Source: Lachnospiraceae bacterium
GTDB lineage: Bacteria; Bacillota; Clostridia; Lachnospirales; Lachnospiraceae
DNA length: 9,398 bases
NCBI GenBank assembly: GCA_003488965.1
Contig: DNJW01000002.1
Location: 1 to 9,398, forward strand
Direction: 5' to 3'
Within the stretch, counting starts at the first letter, position 1; each line of letters opens with the position of its first letter. Below the pieces are notes generated by a model. That model saw only the letters and a program-made list of their open reading frames with translations. It made no database searches and was not told the origin of the DNA. Below are positions 6,341-9,398 of the stretch, in pieces. Position numbers and translations under genes: made by a program.

Positions 6341-7126
6341 ATGAAAAAAATTAAGAAGTTATTTCAGGAAAAAATAATACTTTCTTTTGTCATGTGCCTG
6401 CTGCTGGCGGCAGTGCTTTTTTCGGCGACTACAGCCTGGTACGCATCCAGCAATACGGCATCAGCCCATGGGATGACGGCTGCCACAGGGAGCATCGGAG
6501 GGCTGAAGGTTGCAATAGAGCCGGGCGGACCGGATTTGATGATGCTGCCGGAGGTGAATGAGGAAGGGATTCCGGTGATTCCGATCAAACTGACGGATTT
6601 GAACAATATCAAAGAACAGATGATTGCACCGGGATCATATGGACCTATGACGTTTTATATTACCTCGTTAGGCGAGACAATTACCGGATATTCCATTAAA
6701 GTGAAGCTTTCCTATAAAGAGGAAGAGGCGGCGGAAAACCGGCTGTCGCCGGCGGAACAGGAAAAAATCAGGAAACTTATGGAAGAGCATATTAGAGTAT
6801 ATACAGATATGGAAACGGTTTCGGGTGAAGGCAGCCAGGGAAGGTGGGGAAGATTTGCCGGACCGTTGGAATATTATACGGACGATGAAGCATCGGACGG
6901 GAGTGCTGCGGAGGGAGAACTGATTTTTGATACCGAAATAAAAGCAGAGATATATTGGGCCTGGAATTATGAGTATACGGATATACCGGGCAATGGGAAT
7001 CTGCCGGAGGAAGAGCGGAGAGAAAAAATCAGGGAGTATGACGAAGAAGATACAATGCTGGGAAATTATATAAATAATATATGGTTTGATGTATATATTA
7101 CCGGAAAGACGGCGGAGACGGAGTAA
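6341..7126 (+). CDS. TasA-like SipW-substrate surface protein
   Basis: This 261-residue exported protein has a basic start, MKKIKK, and a hydrophobic core at 12-30. TAWYASSN (31-38) and then ATGSIGGLKVAI (48-59) follow. This is the layout of SipW-processed proteins such as TasA, whose mature part opens with a short ASGTLDLS-like strand. Cleavage would fall near the AW[FY] region, but the exact bond cannot be read from sequence. The mature part is acidic with several aromatic strand-like stretches, compatible with a jelly-roll-like fold. I prefer ATG 6341, four bases after GAGGG (6332-6336), over the in-frame GTG at 6320 that abuts the peptidase stop. It lies 21 bases after sipW, as expected for the first dedicated substrate. 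It is a candidate major fibre subunit by position and size; named-family membership is not certain. Confidence 0.75.
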   Translation: MKKIKKLFQEKIILSFVMCLLLAAVLFSATTAWYASSNTASAHGMTAATGSIGGLKVAIEPGGPDLMMLPEVNEEGIPVIPIKLTDLNNIKEQMIAPGSYGPMTFYITSLGETITGYSIKVKLSYKEEEAAENRLSPAEQEKIRKLMEEHIRVYTDMETVSGEGSQGRWGRFAGPLEYYTDDEASDGSAAEGELIFDTEIKAEIYWAWNYEYTDIPGNGNLPEEERREKIREYDEEDTMLGNYINNIWFDVYITGKTAETE

Positions 7127-7168
7127 AGAATTTTGTCTATCGGAAAAGGGCAGGAAAGTGGGGGCAGG

Positions 7169-7909
7169 ATGACAACGAAAAGGAAAATAGCGGCAATTGC
7201 AATCCTGATGATACTTTGTTTGGCTGCGGGGGGCGGGACCCTCGCATGGTATCTGCGGGAGGATGTAAAGCAGGCACAGACAGACGGGGCAGAGGTAATG
7301 GCTCCCTATAATTTATACCTGATGAATCCAAATGGCAGGGATTCTTTAAAGTTTGCAGTAGGGAATCTGCATCCTGGGGAAGTAAAACATACTGTAATAT
7401 GCGTATCCAACAGAGTGCCGGAGGACTATGAAGGGGCGGATAATATGTCGGAGCTGGTAAAGGACTCGGAGTTCAATTATGAGCTGCAGCTGGTGCATAC
7501 GGAGAATCTGGCGGTAGATTATGCGGTTTATCCGTTAAAGCAATATGAAATGCCTTCCCAGGGAGTGCTTCCTCCGGGCGCTATACTGATGGAAGGAGAT
7601 GAACCTTCTTACCGGCAGTATTATTGGATGAAAGAGGCATCGCAGATGCGGGGCACAGACAATACAGAAAAAATGGTGAAAGAGGTATTTGGTGATGAGG
7701 ATACGGCGGATGTGGTCAATATAGGGGAATATTTATTCTTTGGAAATGAAGATATGAATCTGGCCTACAGCAACGGCACTTATGAGTACGATTATTATCT
7801 GATTGAAGTGACTTGGCAGGATATCAGTGATTTTGATATATATAAGAAAGAAACAGATCTAGTATATGTAATGGTAAATGCGAAACAGCCAAGACCTACT
7901 GAAAAATAG
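7169..7909 (+). CDS. SipW-substrate-like exported protein
   Basis: This 246-residue protein starts MTTKRK with a hydrophobic core at about 7-26 and GGGTLAWYLRED (21-32). This is again the AW[FY] pattern of the neighbouring exported proteins, and very like the GGGTWAAF of Bacillus TasA. The mature part contains APYNLYLMNP (45-54), a first strand comparable to that of TasA, then a mostly acidic, tyrosine-rich region. VIEVTW-like strands occur near the end (LIEVTWQDIS). The start ATG 7169 follows GGGGG (7160-7164). A TTG at 7133 is in frame but would add a tail unlike other signal peptides and has no good ribosome binding site. The gap from the previous gene is 42 bases. It probably encodes a second matrix or fibre component, or a cap/anchor comparable in role to TapA, by inference. 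Confidence 0.72.
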   Translation: MTTKRKIAAIAILMILCLAAGGGTLAWYLREDVKQAQTDGAEVMAPYNLYLMNPNGRDSLKFAVGNLHPGEVKHTVICVSNRVPEDYEGADNMSELVKDSEFNYELQLVHTENLAVDYAVYPLKQYEMPSQGVLPPGAILMEGDEPSYRQYYWMKEASQMRGTDNTEKMVKEVFGDEDTADVVNIGEYLFFGNEDMNLAYSNGTYEYDYYLIEVTWQDISDFDIYKKETDLVYVMVNAKQPRPTEK

Positions 7910-7933
7910 CATTATGAAGAGACGGGAAGGATT

Positions 7934-9028
7934 ATGATGTTAAAGGAAAGATGGAAAAAATGGGGGACGGCAGGCAGAAAAAAGATGATTTTCCTGTTGG
8001 CAGGCTGTCTGATATTAGCCGGTGTGTCCCTTACCGTATATTCTAAATATTATAAAACCGGATATGAGAAGGGAATGGCAATTGCTTCCGGATTTTATTT
8101 CAGCAGCAATTATATGTATGAGGAGGAAGGGCTGGAAGATATAGGCGCTGTGGAAGAACTGTTAAAGGAGGAAAACAGAGAACTGGTAAATAAGCTGATT
8201 GTTGCGGTAAGCAATGCGCCTTGGAGCAATGGGGAGAAGTATACCTTTCATATCGATATGCGCAATTATGCAAACCAGCTTTTATATAATGACAAAGACT
8301 TGGATGTATCTTATACAATAGATTTTATTTTGCTGGATAAAAGCGAAGGAATGGGCGGCATATACAGTGTCAGGAAAGGCCGGGACGGAAGCTATATCCA
8401 GCTGAAAAATGACGGGAAAGGCGGAATAACAAAGGCAAGCTTTCAGGGAACTCTTGAGGGCGGCAAGCTGTCGGTGGAGGATTATGAGCTGCAGATATCA
8501 TTGAACGGAACGGTCAAAGCATATACTCCGGCAAGGGTTTTGGTGATGGCCTATCCTACCGAGCCTTCTTTTTTGCAGGATACAAAAAAAATAGCCGGAA
8601 TCATCAGGGCGGATTATAATCAGGCAGAGATGGAAATTACCGAGCAGAAATTTACAGTGGAAGAAAAACTGGAGCAGGCAGGAAGCGGATGGAAAGAACA
8701 GGCGATGAAAGAGTCTGCATTTGTTTATCAGCTTAGGACAACAGGGGGCTATTTTGTAGAAGGAAACGATAATATGATGCAGAGGATAAAGCTGACATGG
8801 AATCCGGATATCTTTATGTTGAATCAGAACGACAGATATCTGAACCAGGCAGAGGGTACGAAGCTGGTGGAATATGATAAAGAAAAGGGAATTATGGTGA
8901 TTGAGACAGTACCGTATTCCTCGATTAAGTTTGTATTTTTTAAGGCAAACAGTTTTAAAGATGGCGTTACTAAGATGGGAACGCTGGAAGAATTTAAAAA
9001 GACAGTAAAGGCAGAGAAAGTAGAATAA
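7934..9028 (+). CDS. Exported surface protein of the SipW cluster, family not recognised
   Basis: This 364-residue protein has a basic N-terminus (KERWKKW, RKK), a hydrophobic core at 18-35 and the sequence VYSKYYKTGYEKGMAIASGF (35-54) leading to FYFSSNY. Tyrosine-rich stretches like this after the membrane segment are seen in other SipW-linked proteins and match the layout of its neighbours, although AW[FY] is replaced by YSKYY. The exported part is long and looks beta-rich (SYTIDFILLD, YIQLKND, YELQISLNGTVKAYTP), suggesting Ig-like or related domains. LAGC at 22-25 resembles a lipobox, but the cysteine is followed by more hydrophobic residues, so lipidation is doubtful. The start could be ATG 7934 or ATG 7937; GGGAAGG (7924-7930) lies three or six bases upstream respectively, which slightly favours 7937. 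It follows the previous gene by 24 bases. Confidence 0.7.
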   Translation: MMLKERWKKWGTAGRKKMIFLLAGCLILAGVSLTVYSKYYKTGYEKGMAIASGFYFSSNYMYEEEGLEDIGAVEELLKEENRELVNKLIVAVSNAPWSNGEKYTFHIDMRNYANQLLYNDKDLDVSYTIDFILLDKSEGMGGIYSVRKGRDGSYIQLKNDGKGGITKASFQGTLEGGKLSVEDYELQISLNGTVKAYTPARVLVMAYPTEPSFLQDTKKIAGIIRADYNQAEMEITEQKFTVEEKLEQAGSGWKEQAMKESAFVYQLRTTGGYFVEGNDNMMQRIKLTWNPDIFMLNQNDRYLNQAEGTKLVEYDKEKGIMVIETVPYSSIKFVFFKANSFKDGVTKMGTLEEFKKTVKAEKVE

Positions 9029-9069
9029 ACGTTATCAAATAATACAGACAGCATATAATAGGACAGGTG

Positions 9070-9398
9070 ATGGGAATGAGGAAATCTTATAGAAGAATAG
9101 GCGGGATGTTGGCAATACTTCTTGCCGGTGCAGTATTCTTAAATAATGAGAGTATATATTCTGTATTTGCAGCAGAAGGCAGTATCAATTCTGGCAGTGC
9201 GCAGGCAGGAGAGCAGATTTCTGCGCCGGAAGGCAATGGGTCACTGGATAATATAGCAGGAAATGGCGGGGATCAGGGAAGCGCAGAAGGCAGCGGAAAC
9301 GAAACGCAGCCCCAGCCATCGGAAGACAGAAGTGAAGATGCCCAGCCGCCAGAAGGCGGTAATGAAAATGGGCAGCCGTCAGAAGGCGGTAATGAAAA
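9070..9398 (+). CDS. Secreted low-complexity repeat protein, partial (cut by window end)
   Basis: An open frame runs from ATG 9070 to the window edge with no stop, about 109 codons. The protein begins MGMRKSYRRIGG, with four basic residues. A hydrophobic core (13-24) and a classical Sec-type cleavage region at SVFA-AEG (about 34/35) follow, unlike the AW[FY] SipW type. The rest is rich in G, S, N, E, Q and P and runs into decapeptide repeats of the form QPxEGGNENG from 9313. This looks like the flexible stalk of a larger surface protein, perhaps a cell-wall anchored adhesin or the largest component of the matrix, but the functional part lies outside the window. AGGA (9060-9063) sits six bases before ATG 9070; GTG 9067 and ATG 9076 are alternative starts. 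The 41-base gap after the preceding gene shows no terminator, so it probably belongs to the same operon. Confidence 0.7.
   Translation, partial: MGMRKSYRRIGGMLAILLAGAVFLNNESIYSVFAAEGSINSGSAQAGEQISAPEGNGSLDNIAGNGGDQGSAEGSGNETQPQPSEDRSEDAQPPEGGNENGQPSEGGNE
9313..9398 (+). repeat. 30-bp in-frame tandem repeat encoding decapeptides
   Basis: Three consecutive 30-bp units start at 9313, 9343 and 9373. The encoded decapeptides are QPSEDRSEDA, QPPEGGNENG and QPSEGGNE(N), the last cut by the window edge. The second and third units differ at one base over the 26 bases visible (CCA versus TCA codon), which suggests recent duplication. The first is diverged. Confidence 0.75.

Noticed and set aside
7994..8008. 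Lipobox LAGC in the N-terminus of the protein starting at 7934
   Set aside because: The hydrophobic segment continues for about ten residues beyond the cysteine, unlike lipoproteins, where polar residues follow.
9032..9059. Promoter-like TTATCA and TATAAT (16-base spacer) before the last gene
   Set aside because: The -35 match is weak and the predicted transcript would start only a few bases before the start codon, leaving no ribosome binding site. The TATAAT probably arises by chance in AT-rich spacer.

Overview
The window looks like a Clostridia chromosome, most likely Lachnospiraceae. This is inferred from the moderate GC content, strong purine-rich ribosome binding sites, and a Gram-positive signal peptidase and export-signal style. 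No RNA marker gene is present to confirm it. All recognisable genes lie on the + strand with short gaps or overlaps. I see no internal terminator, so the whole window reads as one long operon that continues past the right edge.

Layout: bases 1-188 hold a good sigma-A type promoter (32-60), then a leader that can fold into a three-way-junction-like RNA (83-166). The first gene (189-830) is a stand-alone HD-GYP-type phosphohydrolase. Two membrane-anchored proteins with exported domains follow (845-1759 and 1806-2783); they share a C-terminal W-[LM]-E-G-x-D-x-[DE]-C signature. Next is an unusual pair: a membrane-anchored AAA+ ATPase of McrB type (2811-4415) and a protein resembling the DUF2357 partners of such ATPases (4452-5777), with no nuclease motif that I can see. 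A SipW/ER-type signal peptidase (5777-6319) overlaps it by one base. Three more exported proteins with SipW-substrate-like N-termini follow (6341-7126, 7169-7909, 7934-9028). The last gene (9070 to the edge) starts a low-complexity secreted protein and is cut by the window end.

Interpretation: SipW-type peptidases in Bacillus process TasA and TapA, the biofilm fibre proteins. The operon is therefore most simply read as a cell-surface fibre or matrix assembly locus. It has five candidate structural or accessory proteins, a dedicated peptidase, and a possible cyclic-di-GMP input through the HD-GYP gene and the structured leader. The unexpected part is the McrB-like/DUF2357-like pair. These families are normally known from restriction and defence, but here they sit inside an export operon, tethered to the membrane and apparently without a nuclease. 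My working hypothesis is a repurposed AAA+ remodelling machine that helps secretion or assembly of the surface proteins; this is inference.
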